IMG/VR virus record: IMGVR_UViG_3300046535_000539
Coordinates: 1-24,343 of that record
Strand: one strand, 5' to 3'
Source: a virus
Length of the DNA: 24,343 nt
The translations under genes and the position numbers were made by a program. Of the stretch, positions 5,308-12,199 are shown piece after piece. How positions within the stretch are numbered: position 1 is the stretch's first letter; every line of letters starts with the position of its first letter. Below the pieces are notes generated by a model. That model ran no database searches, was not told where the DNA came from, and worked only from the letters and a program-made list of their open reading frames with translations.

Positions 5308-7605
5308 ATGAGCGTCGAAGACGATCTCAGGCACGACGACATCGAATTTGACCCGACCTTAGAGCCAAAGAAAGCCGACGCTTGGCTGAACCTGATCTCC
5401 GAAAGCGAGCGTGCGTTCGAGAAGTGGAACGACCACTGCGACAAGATCGACAAGCAGTTCGCCTCGCTGGATCGATTGTCGAACATGGCCCGCGACAAGG
5501 AGTTCCAGATGTTCTGGGCCAACGCATCGGTGCTGATGCCGTCGATCTATGCCAAGCCGCCGGTGCCGGTGGTGGTGACCAAGTTTCTCGACCGCCGCCC
5601 GGTCTACGAGGCTGCGGCGGAAGTCTTGGAACGATGCTGCGTCGTCGCCTTCGATCTCGCCGGAATGGACGAGTTGATGAAGCTGGTCAGGGACGATCTC
5701 GCCCTGATCGATCGCGGCGTGGCGTGGGTGCGCTACGAGAGCGCGAAGAGTGGCTATTACGACACCGAACACGTCTGCATCGACTTCAAGAACAGAAAAG
5801 ATTTCCTGCATTCGGTAAGCCGCAACTGGCGCGAGGTGACGTGGGTGGCGGCGGCTTCCTACCTGACGCGCAAGGAAGCCCGCGAGCGTTTCTTTGAACA
5901 TTCAGGCGACGAGTACCAGAGCGCCGACTATCGCGTTGACAAGGACACCCAAGAGGTGGGCGGTGCCGACAACCGGGAACGGGCGAAGTTCTGGGAAATC
6001 TGGAGCAAGGGCGACGCCCGCGTCGTCTGGGTCGCCGAGGGCTGCGAGAATATCCTCGATGAGGACGATCCGCACCTTGATCTTAGAGGATTTTTCCCCT
6101 GCCCGAAGCCCGCGTATGGGACCGTACAGCGAGGGTCTCTGGTGCCGGTACCTGATGTCCTGCAATACCGCGACCAACTGGAAGAAATCAACCTCCTAAC
6201 GGGCCGCATCCACGCGCTGAGTGATGCCATCGAGTGCAAGGGCTTCTATCCCGCAGGCGGGGCTGAATTGGGCGACGCCATCCAAGCCGCGATCCAGCAC
6301 AAGACGCCGGGCAGGGTCTTGGTGCCGATCTCGAACTGGGCGGCGTTTGGTGGTTCGAAGGAGATCATCATCTGGTTGCCGATCGACCAGATCGCGACGA
6401 CGATCCAAGGGCTGGTGGCCTTAAGAAAACAGATCATCGACGACATCTACCAGATCATGGGTCTTTCCGACATCATGCGGGGATCGACTTCCCCCGAGGA
6501 GACCCTTGGCGCGCAGCAACTGAAGTCCGAATACGGTTCGACCCGCATCCGCGACAAGCAGCAGGAACTGGTCAGGCTGGCGAGAGACCTCGTCGAGATC
6601 ACGTCAGAGATCATCACCGATAAATTCTCCGACAAGACCATCATCGAGATGAGCCAGACGCAGCTTCCCACGCAGGCGATGCAGAAGAAGCAGGTCCAAG
6701 ACATCCAGACCCAGTTGCAGGCCGCGCAACTGTCGATGCAGAAGGCGCAAGCCACGCCGCAGTTTCAGCAGGCACAACAGCAAAAGCCGGATCAGGTCGC
6801 ACAAGCCCAGCAGCAGTTGCAGCAGATGGTGCAGACCGGGCAGGCCTCGATCAAGAAAATCATGGAGAAGCCGACAATAGAACAGGTGCTGCACCTGTTT
6901 GGGGATTTTCGGACCAAGTGCTTCGTTCTCGACATCGAGACCGACTCGACCATCATGCCGAACGAACAGGTCGAGAAGCAGCAACGCACCGAGTTCATCG
7001 GCGTGCTCTCTCAACTGATGCCGCAGCTTTCCCAGATGATCATTGCCGATCCGCACTCCGCAAATCTGTGCGGCCAGATTTTGAAGTTCGCCACCGGCCC
7101 GTTCAGGGCGGGCAGGTCATTGGCCGCCTCGATCGACGAATATGTAGCTACTCTGGAAGACAAGGCCGATCAACCCCGGCCCGACGATCCCGCCACCGCG
7201 CAGAACAAGGCCGCAATCCAGATCGAACAGATCAAGGACCAGACCAATCAGGCCAAGATCAAGCAGGAAGGTGCCATCGAGGCCGCGAAATTGAAACAGA
7301 ACGACGATCACAAGAAGGCCGAACTGGCGGCTCAGGTGCAGATGAAGCAGATGGAGTTGCAAGCAAAGCAGGGCGACATCCAAGAGCGCAAGGACCATCT
7401 CAACCTGCAAGCGATGCACGATCAGGAAACCCACCAGCAGTCGATGATCAAGAACCAAGCCGACATCGACCTTCAAAGGCAGAAGGCCGACTTTGCCGTC
7501 CAGCAACACCAGATGAAGCAGAACGATTTTGCGCAGCGCGCACAGGAGAGGCAGGCGGCGCAGCAGTTCAAAATGACACAGCCGCCGAGAGAGGGACCGA
7601 TCTGA
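5308..7605 (+). CDS. Portal protein, P22-like
   Basis: A 765-residue portal, the dodecameric ring through which DNA enters and leaves the capsid. The size is close to P22 gp1 (about 725). The N-terminal and middle parts (FQMFWANASVLMPSIYAKPP; VLQYRDQLEEINLLTGRIHA; DIYQIMGLSDIMRGSTSPEE) resemble the P22-like portal family by recall. From about residue 450 the chain becomes Gln-rich (QTQLQAAQLSMQKAQ, QQAQQQKPDQVAQAQQQ), and residues about 610-755 are a long charged Gln/Lys coiled coil, fitting the helical barrel of P22-type portals. It follows the terminase without a gap, and its stop overlaps the next start (TGATG). An open frame in another phase across the second half is a shadow. Confidence 0.9.
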   Translation: MSVEDDLRHDDIEFDPTLEPKKADAWLNLISESERAFEKWNDHCDKIDKQFASLDRLSNMARDKEFQMFWANASVLMPSIYAKPPVPVVVTKFLDRRPVYEAAAEVLERCCVVAFDLAGMDELMKLVRDDLALIDRGVAWVRYESAKSGYYDTEHVCIDFKNRKDFLHSVSRNWREVTWVAAASYLTRKEARERFFEHSGDEYQSADYRVDKDTQEVGGADNRERAKFWEIWSKGDARVVWVAEGCENILDEDDPHLDLRGFFPCPKPAYGTVQRGSLVPVPDVLQYRDQLEEINLLTGRIHALSDAIECKGFYPAGGAELGDAIQAAIQHKTPGRVLVPISNWAAFGGSKEIIIWLPIDQIATTIQGLVALRKQIIDDIYQIMGLSDIMRGSTSPEETLGAQQLKSEYGSTRIRDKQQELVRLARDLVEITSEIITDKFSDKTIIEMSQTQLPTQAMQKKQVQDIQTQLQAAQLSMQKAQATPQFQQAQQQKPDQVAQAQQQLQQMVQTGQASIKKIMEKPTIEQVLHLFGDFRTKCFVLDIETDSTIMPNEQVEKQQRTEFIGVLSQLMPQLSQMIIADPHSANLCGQILKFATGPFRAGRSLAASIDEYVATLEDKADQPRPDDPATAQNKAAIQIEQIKDQTNQAKIKQEGAIEAAKLKQNDDHKKAELAAQVQMKQMELQAKQGDIQERKDHLNLQAMHDQETHQQSMIKNQADIDLQRQKADFAVQQHQMKQNDFAQRAQERQAAQQFKMTQPPREGPI

Positions 7606-8012
7606 TGGCCGTCACCTATAACGCCACCCTAAAAACCAACCGGATGCAATTGGTCGCCGACCTAGTGGCGAGCAAGACCGCTGCCGCCTCGACCGGGGCG
7701 GGCAGCGCCGGGCAACTGGTGATCGGCACCGCCTCGCTTTCCGGGGCCACGGGTGTGCTGGCGACACTGGCGTTACCCAATCCCCCGATGACGATCTCGG
7801 GCGCGGTGGCGACACTGGCAGGCGTGCCGCTGTCGATCGCGGCGTCGGCCAGCGGCACGGCGGCGTTGGCGGAGTTCAGAAACAATGCCGGCACCACCGT
7901 GGTGAGTGGTCTCACCGTCGGCACCTCGGGCACCGACATCGTCCTCGGCACCACCACCATCACGTCCGGTGGCACGGTGACGATCACGGCCGGAACCCTG
8001 ACACACTCATAG
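7605..8012 (+). CDS. Probable virion structural (decoration-like) protein, 135 residues
   Basis: The start at ATG 7605 overlaps the portal stop by one base. The frame is open much further upstream, but that part lies inside the portal and lacks its codon pattern. The chain is rich in Ala, Thr, Gly and Ser with repeated beta-type segments (SGAVATLAGVPLSIAASASG, TTVVSGLTVGTSGTDIVLG, TITSGGTVTITAGTL) and no cysteine, typical of phage surface or decoration proteins. MAVTYNATLKTNRMQLVADL at the front is a short helical lead. I recall similar proteins next to portals of rhizobial phages. The exact role is not visible. Confidence 0.7.
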   Translation: MAVTYNATLKTNRMQLVADLVASKTAAASTGAGSAGQLVIGTASLSGATGVLATLALPNPPMTISGAVATLAGVPLSIAASASGTAALAEFRNNAGTTVVSGLTVGTSGTDIVLGTTTITSGGTVTITAGTLTHS

Positions 8013-8017
8013 GTTGT

Positions 8018-8476
8018 ATGATGGTTGCATTGAGGGGAGCGGAGAAAACCGCGCGATATCGTTTGCTGCACCCGGACAAGGTGAGGGCCTATCGACAGAG
8101 TGACCGCGGCAAACAGGTTGTTCGGGATGCGATGGCGCGTTGGCGCGCCCGCAATCCAAAACCAAAGAAGGCGCTGCCCCCGCCTCCGACGCTGGACGAG
8201 CAAACCGCAAGACTACGCCGCGAGCGCGCAGCATATATGCGTTCATGGAAGGCAAAAGACGCCGGGTTCATTCCCTGTTTCGACTTTCCGCCACCTCCAG
8301 ATGATAGCCGGTGCTTCAACTGCCGGGAAGTCGCAAAACTGCACATGGATCACGATCACACCACCGGAAAATATCGCGGCTATCTTTGCATCAAGTGCAA
8401 CATGGGCATCGGCCAGCTCGGCGATACGGTCGAGGGCTTGGAGAGGGCACTCTCTTACTTGCGGGGACAAACCTAA
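8018..8476 (+). CDS. Recombination endonuclease VII-like nuclease
   Basis: A 152-residue protein whose C-terminal half fits the endonuclease VII family (T4 gp49), which cuts branched DNA such as Holliday junctions. Zinc ligands C99/C102 (CFNC) and C124/C127 (CIKC) bracket MDHDHTTGKYRG (110-121), which holds the catalytic Asp-His residues of a beta-beta-alpha metal site; GIGQLGDTVEGLERALSYL is the usual family ending. The N-terminal 80 residues are basic and helical. In T4 the enzyme clears branches from DNA before packaging, so a place in the packaging and structural operon makes sense. It could alternatively be a mobile HNH nuclease. The domain looks complete. Confidence 0.9.
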   Translation: MMVALRGAEKTARYRLLHPDKVRAYRQSDRGKQVVRDAMARWRARNPKPKKALPPPPTLDEQTARLRRERAAYMRSWKAKDAGFIPCFDFPPPPDDSRCFNCREVAKLHMDHDHTTGKYRGYLCIKCNMGIGQLGDTVEGLERALSYLRGQT

Positions 8477-9415
8477 ATGTCCTCGCAGATCAAATGCTAT
8501 TATGCGGGATCGCCGGATCATATTGCGGATGCCGGCAGCTGGCCGAAACCTCTCAATGCCATCGGACATCGCGTCATCTGCATCGGCGGTGGCGGTGGTG
8601 GCGGGGGCGGGGATAAACAGGCTACGGGCGTTGCCGTCTCTGGTGGCGGCGGGGGCGGCGGCGCGGCGCGCGCGGAAGCGTATTTTCTGCCCGGCGATCT
8701 CGGCTCGACCGAAAGCTACACGCTCGGCGCGGGCGGGAACGGCGGTTCTGCCGGTACGGGTTCAGGCGGCGGCAACGGCACGGCGGGCGGCAATTCTACA
8801 TTCGGCGGTAGTACAGTTGCGATCATGACCGCTTACGGCGGCGGTCGGGGCGGCGGCGGTGGCAACGCGGCGGCGGGTGCAAGTGGCGGTGGCGCGGGGT
8901 TATCTACAGCGGGCGGCGACGCAACGACAAGCAGCGCAGGCGTGGCGGGTGGCAATGGCGGCGCGGCGGGGGCGACAAACACAAACAACCCAAACACAAC
9001 AGTTGGCGGTTCTTCTGGCGGTGCTGATCCTGCAACCGGGGCGGCGGGCAGTATTGGGGGGCAATCCATTATTGGGGCCAGCGGTGGCGGTGGGGGCGGG
9101 GGCAAAACGACCGGTGATGCTTACGCCGCTGGGGGTAATGGAGGCTTTGCTGGAAACATTATTGGTGGAACGGGCGGCGTCGTATCCACGGGCAACGCGG
9201 GTTCAAACGGCAACCCCGGCCCTCTCGGCTTCTGCGGCTCCGGCGCGGGCGGCGGCGGTTCATCCGCAACCACCGCAGGCGCGGGCGGCACAGGCGGCCT
9301 TGGTGGTGGCGGTGGCGGTGGTGGAGGCGGAAGCATCACCGCAGGCACGGCTGCGGCTGGTGGCGCAGGGGGCGGTGGGGTCGTAATTATCGTAACTGAT
9401 TTCGGCGGCGTTTAA
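8477..9415 (+). CDS. Glycine-rich tail/adhesin-like protein 1
   Basis: A 312-residue protein with a short non-repetitive head (SSQIKCYYAGSPDHIADAGSW, then VICI) followed by about 260 residues rich in Gly, Ala and Ser with many GGGG runs, and a hydrophobic end (GGGVVIIVTDFGGV). Glycine-rich domains of this sort occur in phage tail fibres and adhesins such as T-even gp38, where polyglycine helices pack together. The head is closely similar to that of the protein at 9807-10760, so the two are paralogues. The ATG directly follows the nuclease TAA. The Gly runs come from GGC/GGT repeats, which may favour slippage and recombination. The adhesin role is inferred. Confidence 0.78.
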   Translation: MSSQIKCYYAGSPDHIADAGSWPKPLNAIGHRVICIGGGGGGGGGDKQATGVAVSGGGGGGGAARAEAYFLPGDLGSTESYTLGAGGNGGSAGTGSGGGNGTAGGNSTFGGSTVAIMTAYGGGRGGGGGNAAAGASGGGAGLSTAGGDATTSSAGVAGGNGGAAGATNTNNPNTTVGGSSGGADPATGAAGSIGGQSIIGASGGGGGGGKTTGDAYAAGGNGGFAGNIIGGTGGVVSTGNAGSNGNPGPLGFCGSGAGGGGSSATTAGAGGTGGLGGGGGGGGGGSITAGTAAAGGAGGGGVVIIVTDFGGV

Positions 9416-9427
9416 AGGACACTGACA

Positions 9428-9511
9428 ATGACTGGATTGGAAATATTCATGTGTGGTAGTGCCGCGTTTTCGGTGTTTTTGTTCGCGGTTTACTACGCGC
9501 ACAATCATTGA
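9428..9511 (+). CDS. Putative membrane mini-protein, 27 residues
   Basis: A mini-gene between the glycine-rich gene and the next small gene. The product starts MTGLEIFMCG, continues with the hydrophobic run AAFSVFLFAVYYA, and ends His-Asn-His, which is one membrane span with a polar end. The upstream AAAGGACA (about 9415-9422) is a fair ribosome site. There is no sequence family to lean on; support is the open frame, the ribosome site and the hydrophobic pattern. It could be a small lysis, membrane or tail-anchoring factor. Confidence 0.45.
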   Translation: MTGLEIFMCGSAAFSVFLFAVYYAHNH

Positions 9512-9523
9512 GATTTCAGCCTG

Positions 9524-9712
9524 ATGGCCGACGAAGATCGCAAACTAATTCAAAACCTGATCGCCGCGATCAATGGTCTGTCGGCCTCCATCGCCCAGAT
9601 GTCTAGAAGCATCACGATTTACGATCCGCAATATAGACCACCCGGTGGCCGCAGTATCAGCGTAGTCCTAGGGAGAAGCGGTGGCACAGGCGGCTACGGT
9701 GGCGGCGTCTGA
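9524..9712 (+). CDS. Hypothetical protein, 62 residues
   Basis: Not recognised. The N-terminal half is one amphipathic helix (EDRKLIQNLIAAINGLSASI); the second half is polar and Gly/Arg-rich (RPPGGRSISVVLGRSGGTGG). The Gly-rich end echoes the neighbouring glycine-rich proteins. Its stop overlaps the start of the next mini-gene (TGATG). A helix plus glycine tail would suit a small tail or chaperone component, but that is only a guess. Confidence 0.6.
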   Translation: MADEDRKLIQNLIAAINGLSASIAQMSRSITIYDPQYRPPGGRSISVVLGRSGGTGGYGGGV

Positions 9713-9807
9713 TGGCAAAGATAAACATCCCTCTGTGGGCTGGCCTCCCGCTCGTTTGGGGCGGGCCGACCATCGTGTTTTACATCACGATGTGGTGGTG
9801 TCTGTAA
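9712..9807 (+). CDS. Putative membrane mini-protein, 31 residues
   Basis: A mini-gene overlapping the previous stop (TGATG) and the next start (TAATG). The product is hydrophobic over most of its length (LWAGLPLVWGGPTIVFYIT, ending MWWCL) and Trp-rich, fitting one membrane span. Tight coupling on both sides argues that it is translated. With the 27-residue protein at 9428 it makes two tiny hydrophobic genes between two glycine-rich paralogues. A holin-like role is possible but unproven. Confidence 0.5.
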   Translation: MAKINIPLWAGLPLVWGGPTIVFYITMWWCL

Positions 9808-10760
9808 TGGCGATCATCAGCCTGAAAAAATACTACCCCGGATCGCCGGACGACATCGCTGACAGTGGCACCTGGCGGAAACCTCCAAACAGTGTCTATG
9901 TACGGCTGATCCTGATCGGCGGCGGTGGGCCGGGAGGGGGTGGTGGACAATATATTGCTTCGACTACTTCTTCGGGTGGCGCAGGCGGTGGCGGTGGTGC
10001 GTGTATTGACCGCACCTATGCCGCTTCTGAATTTGGCGGCAGCGAAACATACACGGTTGCGGCGCAAGTAACTGGTGGCGCGGGTGCGTCCTCGCCAACA
10101 AGTGCGGGCGGTCAAGGTAGTGTCGGCAACAATACGACATTCACAAAAAACGGATCGACGATCACAGCTTACGGTGGGGGTGCCGGGGTTGGCGGCTCCA
10201 GTGCTGGCACTGTGGGCGGTGGTGGTGGTGCGGGACTTGATGGCGCTGGCGGAAACGGTTCCGGCGCGACGGCGGGAACGGCGGGCGCAAACGGTGGTCA
10301 AGTCGCAGCTAATCCGGGCTTTGCAAATACAGGCTTGTTTGGCGGCGGTAGTGGATCGTCGGCGTTAGGCGGTAACGCAACTGGCGGTGCTGGTGGCAAC
10401 GCCGTCCGTGGCGGTGCGGGCGGGGGCAACGGCTGCGGCAAGGGCAACGCCGTCTATGGGTCGGGCGGTGCAGGCGGCATCTCCAGAGATCGCGTGCAGG
10501 CAACCCACGGTGCCAACGCTGGTGCGGCTGGCTTCAGCTATCCGGGTGGTGGCGGCGCGGGCGGCGATAGCTCGGCAACCGTGCCCACCGGAGGCGGAAA
10601 TGGCGGAACGCCCGGCGGTGGCGGAGGAGGAGGGGGCGCAAGTTTGAATGGCGTCACAGCTGGCAATGGCGGCGCGGGCGCGAGGGGCGAGATCTGGGTG
10701 ATTGTCTACGGCGACGATCCGAACAATGCGCGGCCCTCTTATCATGTCGGGATTTCATAG
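9807..10760 (+). CDS. Glycine-rich tail/adhesin-like protein 2
   Basis: A 317-residue paralogue of the protein at 8477-9415. Its head, YYPGSPDDIADSGTW, matches YYAGSPDHIADAGSW of the first at 12 of 15 positions; VRLILIGGGG replaces RVICIGGGG. A long Gly/Ala/Ser-rich body follows, ending in a strand-like tail (ARGEIWVIVYGDDPNNA). I set the start at ATG 9807, which overlaps the preceding TAA; the frame is open upstream to 9681 but those codons lie in the mini-gene's region and do not match the paralogue. The two may give alternative or co-assembled tail tips. Confidence 0.78.
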   Translation: MAIISLKKYYPGSPDDIADSGTWRKPPNSVYVRLILIGGGGPGGGGGQYIASTTSSGGAGGGGGACIDRTYAASEFGGSETYTVAAQVTGGAGASSPTSAGGQGSVGNNTTFTKNGSTITAYGGGAGVGGSSAGTVGGGGGAGLDGAGGNGSGATAGTAGANGGQVAANPGFANTGLFGGGSGSSALGGNATGGAGGNAVRGGAGGGNGCGKGNAVYGSGGAGGISRDRVQATHGANAGAAGFSYPGGGGAGGDSSATVPTGGGNGGTPGGGGGGGGASLNGVTAGNGGAGARGEIWVIVYGDDPNNARPSYHVGIS

Positions 10761-11072
10761 ATGGCCTATCCCTATAATCCCCCCGCGCGCGGCGAAGACT
10801 TCCTGGTGCGGATTTCTCTCAACGACATGGCGTCGTCCGGAAGCTTCAAGTCCAATCCGACGATTGCCAGTGGCGACTTCAAGGTCGACAAGGATGGCGG
10901 TGGCTTGAACAACCTCGCGACCTTGCCGACCGTCAGCCCGGCGTCGTCGGTGCTGGTGCTGATTTCTCTTTCGGCGACCGAAATGACGGCAGACGTGGTG
11001 ACACTGGTGTGCGTCGATCAGACCTCGCCGAAAGAGTGGGCTGACTTCGTGCTGTCGATCCCGACCACTTAA
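10761..11072 (+). CDS. Probable virion structural protein, 103 residues
   Basis: The ATG directly follows the stop of the second glycine-rich gene. The product reads as a small beta-sandwich: FLVRISLNDMASSGSFKSNP, SGDFKVDKDGGGLNNLATLP, then SSVLVLISLSATEMTADVVT and an EWADFVLSIPTT end. I recall this pattern (ISLNDMA, ASGDFKVSKDGG, VSLSATEM) from tail-associated phage proteins of several Gram-negative phages. No catalytic residue is visible. Tail or tail-tip part is the best guess given the adhesin-like neighbours. Confidence 0.7.
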   Translation: MAYPYNPPARGEDFLVRISLNDMASSGSFKSNPTIASGDFKVDKDGGGLNNLATLPTVSPASSVLVLISLSATEMTADVVTLVCVDQTSPKEWADFVLSIPTT

Positions 11073-11088
11073 ATCATAGGGCAAAAAA

Positions 11089-11550
11089 ATGCCCATCAGG
11101 ATTTACTTCGGTAGCCGGGTCGTCGCAGCAGGCGCGGTCAGCGGCACATTAGCCGCCACCGAAGCGCAGGACATCGCGGTTTTCACTGGCAGCTACGCTG
11201 TTACGGGAACGCTGGCCGCGACCGAAGGTCAGGATGTTGCCGCCTTCACCGGCAACGCGGGTGCCAGCGGCACGCTCGCCGCGACCGAGGCACTGGACGC
11301 TGCCGCCTTCATCGGCAGTTTTACCGGCGTTGCAAGCGGCATCCTCGCCGCGACGGAAGCGCCCGACCTCGCCGCCTTCACCGGCAGCGTCACGGCGGTG
11401 CCAGTCGGAATACTCGCGGCAACGGAAGCATCAGACGTGGCCCACATCACCGGCAATTTTGTGGGACTGGAATTTCCACCGCCCTTCGATCCCGGTCAGC
11501 CCGGCAGGCTGGTGTTTGGTGTTCCGGCTTATTTGGTGTTTCGATGGTGA
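11089..11550 (+). CDS. Protein with five tandem GTLAATE repeats
   Basis: A 153-residue protein built mainly of five imperfect 21-23-residue repeats, starting at Gly19, 40, 61, 84 and 107, with consensus G-T/I-LAATEA-x-D-x-A-A-F-T-G. Each unit likely forms two short strands, so the whole may be a beta-solenoid or elongated stalk. The end (PFDPGQPGRLVFGVPAYLVFR) is hydrophobic and non-repetitive. A poor ribosome site precedes the ATG (a run of A). Surface-exposed virion protein is the likely role; the repeats allow copy-number change by recombination. Confidence 0.72.
   Translation: MPIRIYFGSRVVAAGAVSGTLAATEAQDIAVFTGSYAVTGTLAATEGQDVAAFTGNAGASGTLAATEALDAAAFIGSFTGVASGILAATEAPDLAAFTGSVTAVPVGILAATEASDVAHITGNFVGLEFPPPFDPGQPGRLVFGVPAYLVFRW
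11143..11460 (+). repeat. Five tandem 63-69-base coding repeats
   Basis: Direct repeats coding for the GTLAATE units, starting at 11143, 11206, 11269, 11338 and 11407. They share the core CTCGCCGCGACGGAAGC-like segment with synonymous and conservative changes, so they are diverged rather than fresh copies. Confidence 0.75.
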
Positions 11551-11553
11551 AAG

Positions 11554-11721
11554 ATGAGTGACGACTGGGTGATGGGCGATCTTGCGGGACAGGACGCCTA
11601 CGACCCGATGACCGGCATTCCGATAGGCGCGCCGCAGACCGGCGGCAACCTCTTGGGCGGGCTGGCGGGCAGAATAGGATCGCAGGCCGAATACATGGCG
11701 TGCAGGGCACCTACGGCCTGA
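11554..11721 (+). CDS. Hypothetical protein, 55 residues, perhaps the front half of a split gene
   Basis: Starts at ATG 11554 after a GAAAG site and encodes SDDWVMGDLAGQDAYDPMTG, then PIGAPQTGGNLLGGLAGRIG, ending EYMACRAPTA. The last residues look out of place. If the ribosome shifted back one base at 11700, the frame would continue into the conserved-looking QGTYGLIADATRQF of the next gene, giving one 150-residue protein. So this may be a gene broken by a one-base change, a programmed -1 frameshift, or a true short gene with an overlapping partner. No classic slippery heptamer is visible. Confidence 0.5.
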   Translation: MSDDWVMGDLAGQDAYDPMTGIPIGAPQTGGNLLGGLAGRIGSQAEYMACRAPTA

Positions 11722-12005
11722 TAGCGGATGCCACCCGCCAGTTTGCGGCGGAAAACGGCCTATTGCCGCGCGCCGGGCAGTCGGCTACATGGGAACCGGT
11801 TCGCGAACTATTCCCAGCGGATTGGAAGAATGCTAGAAATGCCACAGCCGTTGACGACATCTGGAGAGCGCATGATCGCGGGGAAATCTCACTTGGACAG
11901 GCTAGAGACGCCATCTTCAACCTTGCGGGCGGAATTGGAACGCCTGAGTGGGCACGAAGCGGCATTAGCGCGCGTTCTCCGCAACTCGGATCAACATACC
12001 GGTAA
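11700..12005 (+). CDS. Hypothetical phage protein, 101 residues (GTG start or frameshift continuation)
   Basis: Opens at GTG 11700 inside the end of the 55-residue gene. The chain QGTYGLIADATRQFAAENG, SATWEPVRELFPADWK, VDDIWRAHDRGEISLGQARD and GGIGTPEWAR has the look of a conserved helical phage protein (I recall TYGAIADAA, ATWEAVRSLFP and DDIWRAH versions in rhizobial phages). The conserved look starts right at the GTG, and the frame is open upstream to 11562 without a start. This fits a continuation of the upstream gene after a -1 shift better than an independent start. Function unknown. Confidence 0.6.
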   Translation: MQGTYGLIADATRQFAAENGLLPRAGQSATWEPVRELFPADWKNARNATAVDDIWRAHDRGEISLGQARDAIFNLAGGIGTPEWARSGISARSPQLGSTYR

Positions 12006-12126
12006 GCTGGCCGAACGCTTCGTGTTCATCAACTGGTTTGGTGAGACACCGGAAGAGATCGAGCCGGAAGAACAGCACATCATCGATCTGCTGAAACAGT
12101 ACGACGAGGCTCTCGCGCGGGAATAG
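11872..12126 (+). CDS. Hypothetical protein, 84 residues, overlapping the previous gene
   Basis: Starts most likely at ATG 11872 after GGAGAG; an in-frame ATG at 11833 is an alternative. The first 134 bases overlap the previous gene in a different frame. The product is a charged helix (STLRAELERLSGHEAALARVL), then RFVFINWFGETPEEIEPEEQ and a C-terminal acidic helix. The second half, outside the overlap, has the codon pattern of the region. It ends just before the terminator at 12156. Not recognised. Confidence 0.58.
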   Translation: MIAGKSHLDRLETPSSTLRAELERLSGHEAALARVLRNSDQHTGKLAERFVFINWFGETPEEIEPEEQHIIDLLKQYDEALARE

Positions 12127-12155
12127 CCGCCGCAACATTTTATAAGCCGGAATAG

Positions 12156-12179
12156 CCGCCCCCTTTAGGGCGGTTTTTT
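12156..12179 (+). terminator. Rho-independent terminator inside the late operon
   Basis: Six-base stem CCGCCC (12156-12161) with GGGCGG (12168-12173) around a six-base loop, followed by six T. It lies 30 bases after the stop at 12126 and 20 bases before the next gene, so it probably reduces rather than blocks downstream transcription, or is bypassed by antitermination. Confidence 0.8.
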
Positions 12180-12199
12180 ATTACCCAGAGGAGACCGCA

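Noticed and set aside
6918-7604. Front part of a long forward frame overlapping the portal
   Set aside because: Arg/His-rich shadow of the portal; the real gene in this frame starts at 7605.
8580-9400. Apparent repeat array in the glycine-rich gene
   Set aside because: Irregular GGC/GGT glycine codons, no fixed repeat with spacers, so not a CRISPR or minisatellite.
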